Notes under the pieces: model-generated
The model's input: the letters and a program-made list of their open reading frames with translations, nothing else
Told to the model about the DNA's origin: nothing
Database searches by the model: none
Translations under genes and position numbers: made by a program
In this document: positions 26,901-36,852 of the stretch, piece after piece
Layout of the letters: each line of letters begins with the position of its first letter
Position numbering within the stretch: the stretch's first letter is position 1
Source: Stenopsyche tienmushanensis
Taxonomy: Eukaryota > Arthropoda > Insecta > Trichoptera > Stenopsychidae
DNA length: 64,000 bases
Reading direction: 5' to 3'
NCBI GenBank assembly: GCA_008973525.1
Contig: WACJ01000274.1
Coordinates: forward strand, 1,798,001 to 1,862,000

Positions 26901-29900
26901 CTCTGTATATGAATGATGTCAATGTTAGTATTGAAATAACAACATTTTTAACATAACACATTTTATAACCCACCGATGCGAATATTTTGTAGAGGAAAAA
27001 CTTTGAGATTACACCCTGATAACATATATTGGGTGTGTGAATAAGTTCCTGCCATCATCAGATGGCGGTATAACAATTGTGTAACGTATGGCTTAAGTGA
27101 CGACGCATCTATATTGGAGTACTATAACCTAGCATTGAAATCGGTGTGTGCCATTCCATTAAAGTATAAACATTTTATTTTTGTAGCGTGAAATATGCTA
27201 AATTTTGTGGCAAGTATTTGTGGGGAATTTTACTGCACTATTTTATTCTACGCAGCTGAAGCACGTAGAATCCTTGTGGAGACATATGGTGATCATGCTC
27301 TGGTAGAAAGAACATGCAAATATTGATTCAATCGCTTTAAAAATATTGATTTTGATTAGAATGCAGTGGTGCACTGAAAAAGTTTGGAGACGAAGAATTG
27401 GAAACATTGCTTAAGAGGGGAAATCAGTTTAGACCATTCAAAAAATGTTAGTAAAACTATTACAGAATGTTTTCAAAATTTCACAACAAAATTCCGATTC
27501 TTTCCGATGTTAAGAGCACTATAGTGAACGCAAATCGGTGCTGGAGCATACGATAGATAGTACGGAGTGGTCGCACACCCTTATTCACTACCTAGTTCTA
27601 TACCCCTGTATTATGGGAAGAAGAATGAAATAAAAGAAGAGGGATATGTCGACAGTCGTTCTTATTTGTAAATTCTTAGAATAGAGGTCTTAGGTACTAG
27701 AAGTGTTGGTTTCGTTTTGACAGAGCGTCAGTTAGCATCAGTTTAGCTTTGGCCTTCTTAGTACGTGTTGAAAGTTAGGAGTCAAAATATAATCTTATCT
27801 GAAAGGAAAACAGGATACCACTGACCAACGTAGTAAATCATGTAACAGATCCTTCCACGGAAATCGACACACCAAGAGTCAATCAAGATTTAGTGAAAAT
27901 GCAATTGCCAGCAAAAAAAGCTAAACCGCTTGCAACGGATCCTGAAACGCACTTTTCTCCATTGTACCCCGACCTTCAGAAAGAAATTCTTACAATATAT
28001 ATAAGATTTTTTGAAAGATGAATTACTGAAGAGATGTTTAAGTGGTCACACGCAGAATGCAAATGAAAGCAAATCGATCTCAGTTTGGGTATTTAAGTTT
28101 ATTTTTGGGTGGTGGTCAACCAGTTCTATTTGGAGATATTCTGAGGTCACAGGATACTTTGACCAATATAAAATAAATATATTTTCTAAAAGAGTGATGA
28201 ATCTTGTGGGCAGAAAAAATGTTCAAGGCGGGCCCGCGGGCCGCAGGTTGGCCACCCCTGGTTTAAAGTGTGTTTTTTTATTGGAAGAAAGATGCAAAAT
28301 AATGGTAAAAAATCGTATGATTTATAGTTTTTTTTAATCTTATTCTTAAAATATACATTATTAAAATATTATATTGATTTTAAATAAAAATTGCGACTTT
28401 TACAATTCCCACCAGCAGAAAACTGATGATGACCTTTCATTGGCATTAGCTTGTAACTCGGATATTTCCGGCGGAAATGACTACAAAAAATATTAGATGT
28501 ACTTCAAAATATTAAGGAGTCATCTCACTTTATCACATAATTTTTTTTTTTTAAATTTCATTTTTTGAAAGGACATGTTTCTAGGGAAGTCGTCCATAAT
28601 TTTGGTTAATAAAGAAATTCGGATTATTTCAATGCTTTACAGCTAATTCGCGTAATGCGCTCGAAGCAATCACCCCGTCCAAATTGTACCCCAACGGCTC
28701 TGAGACCGCTGCGACCAAAGGCATGCCTCTATACCTGCTTTTTTTTGCAGGCCAGAGGTACCAGTTGGGGACCTTTCATATCTTTGTTCTAGTAAGAAGC
28801 AAATGAAGTCAAAAAAATGTTAATACAGATTTAATAAAGGCGAATAAGCAAGTGGAAAATAAGGGCACAAAAATAAAGAACTCTGTATGAAGTGCTTCGA
28901 AAACCAGCTTACTAATAAATTAATTTTAAAAAATCTAATTATTATGGCTTCATTAGGAGTCGATTGAACAACTTCCTTTTGTATCGTACTTCAGCAGTAC
29001 TTCACTTCTTATGAGGATACCAATAAATGGGTTAATTCTTGGATGGTCTTAAAAGACATGTCATTTTTTCAATATGGAATTCAAATGCTGCCAAAAAATG
29101 GGCAAAAGTTGTGACTAACGATGGACAATACTTTAATTGACCCACTTTTTTATTACTTAAAAAAAAAAAAAGGATTCATTTTCACGAAAAATGGCAAAAA
29201 CTTATTCACACACCCAATACATAACAATCCTAAAAGTATTCCACGCGGTTAAAAAATATATAATATATCGCTATTAATTGTGAAGAAATTACATGTTTAA
29301 TCTTTTGCCTAAAATATCGTTTTTTAAATTATCATTGCTTAATTATTTCGTACAACTTCAAATGCTGGCTGCTGAAGCATTTGCAACAAAAAACAAACAC
29401 ATTCTATGCGGGGTACTTTGTTATCTAATCTCAAAAGTACATATCCGAATCGAGATCAAAATTGATAAGTATGTTTTTAATGACAAAAATTAAATATATG
29501 AGTGCGTATTGATCAGATATAGTTTTCTCTCCGGAGAAAGGCGAGAAACACTGATAAATACCTGATCTGTCGTCACTCCGTTGTGGCACATCGCTGTGTC
29601 TTTTGGTGACGCCGCTGCTTAGATTTGAAGATATTTCACTAATGCATTGATTTATTGAACTTCTATGACCGGCGCTACCATCGGCCTTCTTCCTTGTCTG
29701 AGCTTCTTCTATTTCATTTTCACCGTTGTCCACTTCAGGTTCCTCGCTCGCATCGGAGGCGTTCCCCGATCCATCTCCGAGTGCATCATCGTGACTTTCC
29801 TAAAATTGATTTTTTAAACATTACAAATATAAATATTTAGATTTAAATACAATAATACACATTTCATATTGGATTTCCTTTGAAAATTCCTCAAACTAAT

Positions 29901-31629
29901 GAATCAACTATTATAAAACACAAATTAAAATAATGGCATATTGTAACGTGATAAGTATTTATAAACATTTTTTGACGTCAACAATGTATATTTTTCCTTT
30001 TAATTTTAAATTTGGTTTAAATGTGTGCTTTAGAGTGACAAAGGAATAGTTTGTGCCTTTTTCCTGTCAATACAATGTGAATCAAATTCTATTTATGGAG
30101 AATTATTGATTTACCATACCGTTTATTGCACGTTTTTCTGTATGTTATGAGAGTAGTACAAAAATGCAGAAAATTGAAACGAAATATTAATTTATGATAA
30201 AAATACTCTTAACGAGACATAGAATAACTGTTTCAATGCAAACTTCTATTGCGGCTATTGATCGCATTAAGTACTTGTGAAATATGCTGTCCATTAGGAT
30301 AGTTTATCATAATTTTTGACGTTTTTCATAAATCAATCAAGACGCACGATTTCAGCATGCGAGACGTATGATTTCATCATGATGATGCTTAGAATTTCAC
30401 TCGAAAATGTCGTCATAAAGATGTTCACGCATTAAATTCAATATATATATTTTAAGCCTCAAAAATACATCGAATGCAAAGGTTGATTATAAGTTTACTT
30501 TTCGTTTATATAATTTGTACGCATACACATTCTAAATCATAATAATGTTGATATATGCATTAGCACATGTGAGACATTTAGATAGGGATTTTAATCGCGC
30601 GTGTAATCTATCCTGTCCATTAGCACATTCGAACTTGAAATTACTTATATTTTCTTTAATAGTACATTACAGTGTCGGCATTTCCGTAAGAGCAGCGTGC
30701 GACAGATCTAGATCCAGATCCTCTATATATTTTTATGGGCGCATACCCCGATTTGAGCAAAAACTGGCTTAAATAAATAAAAAACAACAATAAGATCTAC
30801 ATTATCAGATTTTTTCGTTTACAGTTTAAGTCTTGCTTCTTTCTTATTCAAATGGTTCTTGAATCAATATAAACCGGCTCGCTATTTTTTTAGATAATTA
30901 AAAAGCACCCAGAGACATTATTTTATGTTGATCATTAATTCACAATATCATTGAGGCCTCATTTCACCCTAATTATGTGTACAAGTCGAAAACTGCTCGA
31001 GTTAGAAATTCAATTGGTACGTCTTATGTTTTTATGAGGTTTGTATGGTCTATCTTAATAAATTTGACATGCTTGAGAGGGGGGAACAAAATAATTAAAT
31101 TCTTAAATAGACCTAATTTTAAAATCTCTTTATCTAGTGATATTTAATTATCATTTAAAATGGAGTTTAATTTCAAATTGGACTGTTTGACATGACTCAA
31201 GCTCTTAAGTGTAGAGATTCATCTTTGTGTTAGGTTTATGTAAATAAAACTATATGTGATTAAATTAAGATATTCAATGATGAATTCATTCAATAATGAA
31301 ATGTTTTCTTTTTAGCTGTCAGTTTTGCTCCGATTAGTAAATTTTGAAAGGCGGCGGCTGGATAAGGTTTGGCGGATCAGTGAGTCGTCGGTGGGATGAA
31401 ATATACGTACTTTTGAAGCGGTGCGCACTTGCTGGGCCTCGATATCGGAGAGGAGGCGCTCGAGGTACTCGACGTAGTCTTCTTCCTTGTGCAGCTCCTG
31501 TCGTAGTTCGGCGAGGCGCCGGCGGTGTTTGAGGAGGTTGCGGCGTACGTCGTCGGCCCAGGCGGCTGGCAGCGCGCTCTCCGGGTGCCGCCGCAGCCAC
31601 TCGCGCTGGAAGTCGCCCGCCACGCTCAT
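5968..31629 (-). CDS. BCR: BCR/ABR-family RhoGEF-RhoGAP, 20 exons, 1229 aa
   Basis: Exons, 5' to 3' on the minus strand: 31629-31411, 29799-29562, 26725-26548, 26425-26272, 26150-25904, 25818-25677, 25220-25037, 11297-11184, 11103-10918, 10839-10642, 10551-10432, 10356-10234, 10153-9968, 9869-9678, 7584-7377, 7295-7099, 7005-6836, 6756-6617, 6541-6268, 6187-5968. They sum to 3690 nt, all with GT-AG junctions and matching phases. Residues 1-73 form a charged helical segment like the BCR oligomerisation coiled coil. About 74-454 is low-complexity, Ser-rich linker with YVNI at 385-388. DH is about 455-660, PH 665-827, C2 860-965 (EVDSYGHY, IELEGSQ) and RhoGAP 1019-1229, with GIYRVSG giving the probable arginine finger near R1048 and KMSLHNLATVFGPTLLRPS near the end. 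Length and domain order match vertebrate BCR (about 1270 aa). In the family DH-PH activates and GAP inactivates Rho/Rac-type GTPases at membranes. Intron 7 spans 13.7 kb and intron 14 holds nested transposons. Family assignment is firm; BCR versus ABR is not decidable here, though the N-terminal coiled coil favours BCR. Confidence 0.93.
7660..9630 (-). mobile_element. Decayed mariner element in BCR intron 14, split by an R1-type LINE
   Basis: Minus-strand fragments match a mariner transposase in order. The N-terminal helix-turn-helix (YGDNAVTLKTVYKWYEKFKNG) lies near 9520-9600 and VYGYDPEM near 9270. After a gap come MLIVFIDTEGIVRSEFV near 8120-8180, a DDE block (HHDNGSCYTSLLIREFLTEK) near 7940-8020, and the C-terminus near 7680-7830. 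Frameshifts and stops show it is dead. The gap is a separate retrotransposon fragment. Confidence 0.75.
8330..9176 (-). mobile_element. R1-clade LINE fragment nested in a mariner
   Basis: Minus-strand peptides such as LYGAPIWAKAL and TVSEDAILAL are typical of the reverse-transcriptase C-terminal part of R1-clade non-LTR elements. The fragment is 5'-truncated and contains stops. Its relative at 22630-23560 is in the opposite orientation. Confidence 0.65.
12480..12780. mobile_element. Probable terminal fragment of a Tc1/mariner-type element
   Basis: The sequence from GAGGGTCATCCTGAAAGTA through the TTTGTTTGGTTCCGCATG region resembles the end and 5' leader of Tc1/mariner-type elements of insects. 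No intact frame follows. The assignment rests on recall of this family and is tentative. Confidence 0.35.
12928..13620 (+). mobile_element. hAT-like non-autonomous element, long copy
   Basis: It begins CAGGGCCGTAACAAAGG and shares an interior (GCGCAAAACGTAGAATACCG; CCGAAAAGCGGACCG) with copies at 42505-43440, 45573-46160, 56303-56796 and 61925-62292. The 3' end diverges after GTCGGGTACTTTTGGGA. No coding capacity was found. Confidence 0.65.
14180..14395 (-). repeat. Probable tRNA-derived SINE
   Basis: On the minus strand GGTTCAAATCCC (about 14345-14360) is a good Pol III B box. A 3' body of GC-richer sequence follows, running to about 14180. An A box is not clear, so this may be a truncated SINE rather than a tRNA gene. 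Confidence 0.45.
14760..14840. repeat. Short hairpin repeat, copy 1
   Basis: The segment GACAAAACCCTTATTGCCC...AAAGCTTGAATG...GTGGGCGGTAGGG has GCCCAC/GTGGGC arms. It recurs at 19365-19430 and, partly inverted, at 61095-61145. Confidence 0.55.
14854..16223 (+). mobile_element. Mariner element with both terminal repeats, interrupted by a second element
   Basis: TA target sites lie at 14852-14853 and 16224-16225. The left end TTAGGTTGAATCATAAATAG and the right end in reverse are imperfect inverted repeats of about 27 bp. Inside, 15106-15384 encodes a mariner transposase segment (FLNRIITGDEKWVTYDNV; KINIQGKNILCMV) with stops around it. A distinct element occupies 15391-16075. Confidence 0.75.
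15391..16075. mobile_element. Unclassified TIR element nested in the mariner
   Basis: The left end CCCGAGATCCCGGAC and the right end GTCCAGGGATCTCGGG are inverted repeats. They interrupt the mariner transposase frame at about 15385. The interior is AT-rich and non-coding. A segment at 15648-15740 recurs at 46687-46775. Confidence 0.5.
17050..17256 (+). repeat. Repeat family A copy (CTCAAAGGGTTAA end)
   Basis: It shares the TGTACAAGCTTCATACACGC core and an AAAGGGTTAA end with copies at 18178-18480, 19085-19308, 38150-38230, 48610-49030, 55330-55577 and 57040-57473. The TTAA next to CCCTTTGAG (reverse) suggests a piggyBac-like target site. Confidence 0.6.
18178..18480 (-). repeat. Repeat family A copy, reverse
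   Basis: The sequence TTAAGCCTTTGAGTAGTGAG at the low end is the complement of the 3' end of the plus-strand copies. The core GACCGTCGCAGCGTGTATG follows. Confidence 0.6.
19085..19308 (+). repeat. Repeat family A copy
   Basis: It contains the shared core GTACAAGTTTCATACGCGC and ends CACTACTCAAAGGGTTAA. It lies upstream of the cysteine-block gene promoter. Confidence 0.6.
19365..19430. repeat. Short hairpin repeat, copy 2
   Basis: GACAAAACCCCTACCGCCC, then AAAGCTTGAACG, then GTGGGCGATAGG: the same order as copy 1 at 14760-14840. Confidence 0.55.
20054..20060 (+). promoter_or_regulatory. TATA box of the cysteine-block protein gene
   Basis: TATAAAA lies 79 bp before the ATG at 20139, placing the start of transcription near 20085 and leaving a short 5' UTR. 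A clean TATA box fits a strongly regulated, tissue-specific gene, unlike the GC-rich BCR/ARMC5 promoter. Confidence 0.6.
20139..21908 (+). CDS. Secreted cysteine-block protein, unrecognised, 449 aa, 3 exons
   Basis: Exons 20139-20211, 20417-21007 and 21223-21908 total 1350 nt; phases match at both junctions. Reading exon 2 past its donor meets a stop at 21025, so splicing at 21008 (gtaaga) is what joins it to exon 3. Residues 1-18 form a clear signal peptide (hydrophobic core, cleavage expected after CGA). Four cysteine blocks follow: 103-115, 163-195, 265-297 and 415-442. Blocks 2 and 3 share exactly the spacing C-x4-C-x4-C-x5-C-x4-C-x10-C; block 4 is a close variant. The phrase KIK[ST]PRLE occurs at 83-90 and 143-150, which implies internal duplication. 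Between blocks 3 and 4 lies a Pro/Ile/Asn-rich stretch. No transmembrane helix is seen after the signal. I know no family with this layout; an extracellular matrix, silk/gland or cuticle-associated role would be guesswork. It lies antisense inside BCR intron 7. Confidence 0.85.
22139..22161 (+). terminator. Polyadenylation signals of the cysteine-block protein gene
   Basis: Two AATAAA hexamers (22139-22144 and 22156-22161) lie about 230-250 bp after the stop codon, following a T-run. They are the best candidates for the 3' end. Confidence 0.5.
22630..23560 (+). mobile_element. R1-clade LINE fragment
   Basis: The translated plus strand gives KARKWLSEAGLELSVYKTE and then IRMAAAYCTVSKDAILVLTT. 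These are followed by a Cys/His region (CYHCG) and a C-terminal KDARAWNAWSKYTMCVMQKK. This is the order seen at the end of R1-type ORF2. Stops and frameshifts show decay. Confidence 0.7.
23930..24270. repeat. Interspersed repeat, uninterrupted copy
   Basis: It matches 61740-61924 plus 62293-62480 on both sides of the hAT-like insertion there (shared: AAAATCTACAAAGCTG, GCGCGGGAACTTGAT, AGCTACAAC, GAATCAGCTTTGTAGGAATA). It therefore represents the empty site. Confidence 0.7.
27411..28110 (+). mobile_element. TTAA-target element with transposase remnants, nested in mariner
   Basis: It starts TTAAGAGGGGAAATCAG exactly where the mariner frame stops. It is homologous to the 3456-3828 MITE for about 350 bp. 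Beyond that it carries coding remnants (PLYPDLQKEIL; DELLKRCLSGHTQNANES) of a type seen in TTAA-target (Kolobok-like) transposon proteins; that family name is tentative. The right end is not located. Confidence 0.5.
28230..28264. repeat. hAT-type terminal sequence
   Basis: In reverse this reads CCAGGGGTGGCCAACCTGCG followed by GCCCGCGGGCC, the typical end of Charlie-type hAT elements. The start CAGGGGTGGCCAAC recurs at 57972. Confidence 0.55.
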
Positions 31630-31940
31630 CTAACGACCATCACACACCCGAGGGTCCGCACGACGTCCGCTACCGGACGAACCGACAACCCTACTAACTC
31701 CGGCCATGGCCACACCCGAATTCGCGAGCGCGTTCGACGTCCGAGTCGACGGACTCGAATTAAATCGACTTTGCTTTTATTTTCTTCGATCCGCTAAATT
31801 CGATCGAAAATTATGTGAAAATGATTTAAATCGACCGAACGATGAAATCTAATCGATCGTATCAACGACGACCTGATGGTCGGTTTTAGGCTTGTTAAGA
31901 CCAAATAGGGCGACCGAAAAAAATATATCTGTCAGAGGCG
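31630..31940. promoter_or_regulatory. Shared divergent promoter region of BCR and ARMC5
   Basis: The start codons of BCR (minus) and ARMC5 (plus) are 311 bp apart, so both 5' UTRs and core promoters must fit here unless upstream non-coding exons exist. No TATA box is obvious. The BCR side is GC- and CpG-rich (31630-31760); the centre (31770-31860) is AT-rich with several TCGAT/ATCGAT motifs. Inference from layout; start sites are not mapped. Confidence 0.6.
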
Positions 31941-34900
31941 ATGTCCACATTCGAAAATGCTTGCGGGACGTCTCTGAAGGCGCTCGCTCGAAAACTAGCA
32001 AACGAGCCAGACGAAGGGGTCCTTCGTACAGTTCGTGCGGGGGTGCGCGGGGGCGGGGCGGGAGCGGTGGCATGGAGGCGCGCCGGAGGACTCCCGCCCC
32101 TCTGCTCGGTCCTCCTGCGCCCCTCGAACGGGTCCGCCCCATCACCCGCTCTCCTCAGTGCCCTGGCTGACTGCTGCCTCGAAGACGAATCATGCCGAGA
32201 GGTCTTCTTCCTCTTACACTCTGAATACATTTCAAACGGACACACTGTTCAATATAACATTTAATCTCGTCATTCGAGTCTCCTTAACACAAATTAAATC
32301 ACAAGACCTCACATGTAATTTATTCAATACAAAAACAGTTCTATCACTCGCAGCGAATGAACGGAATTATATTGGAACTTTGAAACAAATTAGAATTTGA
32401 AAAAATATATGCAAACACTACCATAACAATACATTTGAACTAAATACATATTAAGAACTATAAAATAATTGTTGTTTTTAAATGTGAAATTCATTTTAAA
32501 TACCCCAAGAAACCCGATAACAATTGTTATGAAATTTAATCTGTTTGAAATGTATTTACTTGTTACACAAATTATTTGATTTTTTGAGAGACACAAATGT
32601 GATACATCATTTATTGCATATTTGGAGTATAACACATTTGGAGTAACGTAAATTAACGTTTGATAAATACGTAAACATTAGTATTATTTTGTGTTTCTTA
32701 TGAAATTTAATTGTCAATCACTTTGGTGAAGCTTTGTGTTTGTATGTTTTAATAATTCAATCATCACGCACAATTTCAACTCAAAATCACAAGTTAGAAA
32801 GTTTAAATATGGGAATTAATTATAAAATTAAATTTCAAATTTAAATTGTTTACTTTCATATTTCAGATAGGAAAACTGGCCATTGAGGGAGAACTAGTTG
32901 CGTTGATCAAGAATTCAAACCATGACAGCACCGTGGGAAGGATATGTCGAATTGTAGGAAATCTGGCTAGAGACTTACCCAATTCAGAGAGATTGCACGG
33001 CGAAGGTGCGGTTGCTGTTCTTTTACCGGTGATTGAGAATGAACGGAAATCATCGCTGCCGACACTGATTATGGCTGTCAGAGCTATAAGGTTTGATACA
33101 TCTACGTTTTTATCTTTAGTTAACTTTTAGATGGTTTGCAATTCAAGCATCATCATTTCTGATAGGTCGCTATGGACGGTCGAGGCTCGCAGGGAAGAGA
33201 TGGTCGCCAACGGAGCCGTTCGAGCAGTGGCCGCTTTGCTATGTGCTGAATGTGTCGGAGCAAATCTGATAAATTCCAATGGAGTTGATTGTCGGGAAGA
33301 GAAAAAAGACATCTTGAGAAAGAGAAATGATCTTTTCGCCGGGTTGCTAAAATGCTTGGGGTTCTTCACTACATTCTCAACATTTCAATGTGCTCAGCAG
33401 GTTAGTGTACTTAGTACCTTAATTTAAAGATATTGTCAGATTTTTAAACCCAAACGATGTTAGATTTTTATCAAACTCCTTTATTTTATTTTTTAGATTC
33501 TTGGCGACGGACGAGGATATCATTGCTTAGTAAAGCTTACTGAAAAATTTGAATCTCCAGCTTTACAATGTTTGCTAAATCTGTGTTATGTGTCAGCGTG
33601 TAGACCTCTGTTGGGCGCTGCAGGGGCTGTCGAATGCCTCATAGATTTTTTAAATTTACAAATAGGTAAATGATCAATGAACACCCAAATATGCTTACAT
33701 TGAAGTATTCTTAAACCTGCTCTATCGTCGATTATTTTATAGACTGGCCTGTTTCGTGGATAAAAGCGCTTGGTCTTCTTTGTCGAGAGGCAGTAAACCG
33801 TGCAAAAGTTCGAGACTATGGCGGACTGTCATTATTGATAATGGTCGTCAAAGACACATCAAACCTCACTAGACATCTATATGTACTTCAAGCATTACTC
33901 TTGTTTATATTTGATAGTTGTGGTAATTTAATTAAGATTATCTAATTAATAATCATCATAACTGATCTTTATTTTATAACTTTTATCATTAAAATATTTT
34001 AGGTTTAAAAGTAATGGTCAAGGAAGGATTAATAGAAACAATAACAAAATTATTAAAAGATCATGTCGCTTCTATGAAATATGAACATTGTTCCGAAAGC
34101 GATGAAGATTTAAGCGAAGACAATTTTTTAGAACATATGTCAGGTACTTGTATAAAATGTGCACACTTTTTAAACGTGCAATTGAATAATTCGGATTATT
34201 AATTTGTATATTCATCGTCATAGATGCTATTAGTGATGACATGCAGAATGAAACGAGTGACTTCGACACCAGTGACACGGAAAGCAGGATCCAAGAGTGT
34301 GACAATATCAGAAAACGTTTCCCACACATAAATAAAAAAGAGGTATATTATAGTTTTCACAATGTTTCCTTGCATTATGTATACATTTAGAATTATAATT
34401 TAATTCTAAACATTTTAGGATTTTGTCGCATCAGAGGAGGGTTTATGTCCTCAAAAAAAAACTAAATATGATCGTAATCCAAATTGCATCGTGCAAGATT
34501 CCAAACAAAACTCGAAACTTCCGCTTAAACACCAGAGTCCAAATTTGAGTCCATATTCTGATTATTCAGCGGCTACTTCGATGAGCCCGGATTATTACAA
34601 AAACAAACCACACCGACATGCCTACGCCACAACAAGTGCGGATATGTTTGGACCATCGCTATATTATTACAATAATAGAAGCCCAGAATCTATAACATCG
34701 AGTAATGATGGTCATACTTCTACATGCGGTAATGCGAGCTTATGGAGTCCAGATAGTACGAGAATGTGTTACTCACCGAGCAGTGTGTCACAGTGTGATG
34801 ATGGTAATTAATTTTAGTTTATTTAAAATTTAACAATGAATTTTGAACCGGAAAGTAGACATGCCGCACTCTAGTGTAAATCCGTTTTTTGACCAAGCTC

Positions 34901-36851
34901 AATAAATGAACATTAATTGGCTGCACTTTATCTGACTGAATTTATATATATATATACACTATATTTAAAAAAATATTCTATTTACTTTTTTTTAAGATTC
35001 CTCAGAATCTGAAAAATCAGGTCATTACTCTCCAGTATGTAGTGATATAGAAGAAAATGATAAAAAAGCTCCTATTGATATTGATTGCTTGTCTGAATCA
35101 AATGGAATAAGTGATGCATTAGAAGACTACTTAATTGATGATGAAATACAATCTACACAGAAGTTGGAGTTTGGTAATAATATTTATAAATGATTCATTT
35201 CAAATCTAGTCAAATATATAGCAATTTTTTAAAGTAATTTTTTATTATTTTCAGACGATACGGCCGTAGAACAAATTCATTCACACAGAATCAGATATTT
35301 ATTACTATTATTGTTTCGTTTTTCAAGATCGAAATCGGTCAAATTGACATCAAAAGATTTAGTATTCAGTCTTATTTATTATATATCGAAATGCAGAAAT
35401 CCCGTCAAAAATATTGCTGTGAAAACCGTTACCAGAATTATAAGGTGATTTTTAAATGATTGATATTTTCAAATATTTCCAATGAATACAGACAATACAA
35501 ATTCCTACATTTTTTTAAAAAGGATGCGATCCTAACCCGCGTTAGTTACGGCTTATAGCGTCACGGCGACCCAAGCGTGTGCTCTGAATTTCATACTTGC
35601 TCCAGCTTTTCTTCATTAGCCTATAACTTTGCAAATTTTATTAACAAAGTAGAAATGTCCCTTAAATTAACTGTTCTATAAATATTTAAATATTGTATTA
35701 TTTTTACATTTCAGTAATGTTTTGAATATAAAACATTTACTTTGTCATTCACTAGTTTTGGATCTCTATTGTACATTGCATAATCCAAAACATGAAAAAT
35801 GTCGACAGTGTAAACAGGTAATTTAATATATTTTTTAATGATAGTTATATTATCATTTGAATCTATTTATTAATTAAAATTTACTTTTACAGGTGCAAAA
35901 AATCTTTACAAAATTACTCAATCAAATGTCAATCGCAGCTGAATCCGAATATGGTATAGGACAAATATCATATCAACTTTTAAAAGGCGATTCCTCCATG
36001 AAGGAGACGTTAGCACTCACTTTACCTTATCTCATCAAGTAAGTTTAATGTATCCAATTTAATTGATTTATTTATTTAACGAGTTTATTTCAAAATATGA
36101 ATTATTTTGTAGAACAACGCGGAATTTAAAAAAAATATTCATGGACTGTGAAGCCTTGGAGCTGTTTTTAAATATATTAGCTGAATATAAAAAACCGGAA
36201 CATTGCGTATCCGCTCTGACGCAATTAGCTACAAATCTACGAATACGTCCTCCTAGACCTGTGTTTGCTAATTTTAAAGGCTACGTTTCGTTGGAATACA
36301 ACCCATGTTTAAGTGATGAAACTGCAACAATTTTTGTACTTGACGATTCCTCAACCGTACAAGCCGACTTACAACTTCTATGTCAATATTCTGATGTTTT
36401 TGTCGCTATGCTATGCGGTTCATTTAAAGAAGCGTTACAAAAACGAGTCAGACTTCAAAAAGTTTCCAAAGCCAGCTTAGAATATTTATTTACACTTTTG
36501 GAATACGGTGTACACATAAAACCCGTTGAGACGTTCCCATTACCAAAGACGCTACCTATAGCTTTAGAGACTCTGTTATTAGCCGATAGATTCCTCATGG
36601 AAAAAGTAAAAAACCTTCTATTTAGTGCAATCATACAATTTAAATTGGACTCGAATACGGCGGATGAGATATACATTTGGTCATTAGAAGAAGGAATGGG
36701 TACTTTATGCATGGAATCTGTCGCGTACACTTTGGTGGGGCAAATGAGTGATGAAAAAAAATGTGTAGTAATATCGACTATAATGAATACTGTTTATAAA
36801 AATCAATGGATCGACGATGTGCGATATAGTTTATGTAGATTTATGAAATAA
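31941..36851 (+). CDS. ARMC5: Armadillo-repeat and BTB protein ARMC5, 13 exons, 1022 aa
   Basis: Exons: 31941-32201, 32867-33090, 33166-33400, 33497-33665, 33743-33922, 34003-34143, 34224-34342, 34419-34803, 34997-35173, 35255-35444, 35715-35817, 35893-36038, 36113-36851. They total 3069 nt with all phases consistent. The N-terminal 340 residues hold helical ARM-type repeats (SALADCCLEDESCRE, then IGKLAIEGELVALI, ICRIVGNLARD). A Ser/Asp/Tyr-rich linker (exons 6-9) follows, then more helices, then a C-terminal BTB domain from about residue 849 (TIFVLDDSS, SDVFVAMLCGSFKEA). This ARM-linker-BTB order and length fit ARMC5 (human about 935 aa), which in vertebrates serves as a CUL3 substrate adaptor. 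The start is the first ATG in a GC-rich exon. The exon 1 donor (GAG, then gtcttc) is weak but gives phase 0 and a continuous ARM repeat. It is divergent from BCR with 311 bp between start codons. The family call is strong; the exact first-exon junction is less certain. Confidence 0.88.
35521..35690. repeat. Repeat-like insert in ARMC5 intron 10
   Basis: A GC-richer stretch with GCCTATAACTTTGC and GTAGAAATGTCCCTTAA resembles 60200-60350 (GTCTATAACTTTGCG; GTAGAAACATCCCTTAA). An old shared repeat is likely. Confidence 0.35.
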
Positions 36852-36852
36852 A
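36847..36852 (+). terminator. AATAAA overlapping the ARMC5 stop codon
   Basis: The hexamer overlaps the TAA stop at 36849-36851. Further AATAAA sites occur downstream (for example 37514-37519), so the true 3' end is undecided. Confidence 0.3.

Larger units (their letters stand above)
27029..29217 (+). mobile_element. Mariner element with both ends, split by a TTAA-target element
   Basis: The left end TTGGGTGTGTGAATAAG and the right end CTTATTCACACACCCAA are perfect inverted repeats with TA on both sides. An N-terminal transposase segment (AEAHRILVETYGDHALVERT; WFNRFKNIDFD) lies near 27250-27360. The C-terminal segment (YEDTNKWVNSWMVLKDMSFF) is near 29010-29070. The element should be about 1.3 kb but is 2.19 kb because of internal insertions. 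Confidence 0.8.

Noticed and set aside
31334..32400. Long frames on the opposite strands of the BCR and ARMC5 first exons
   Set aside because: Arg/Pro-rich products typical of GC-rich sequence read in the wrong frame.
36455..36730. 91-aa minus-strand frame
   Set aside because: Shadow of the ARMC5 BTB exon.
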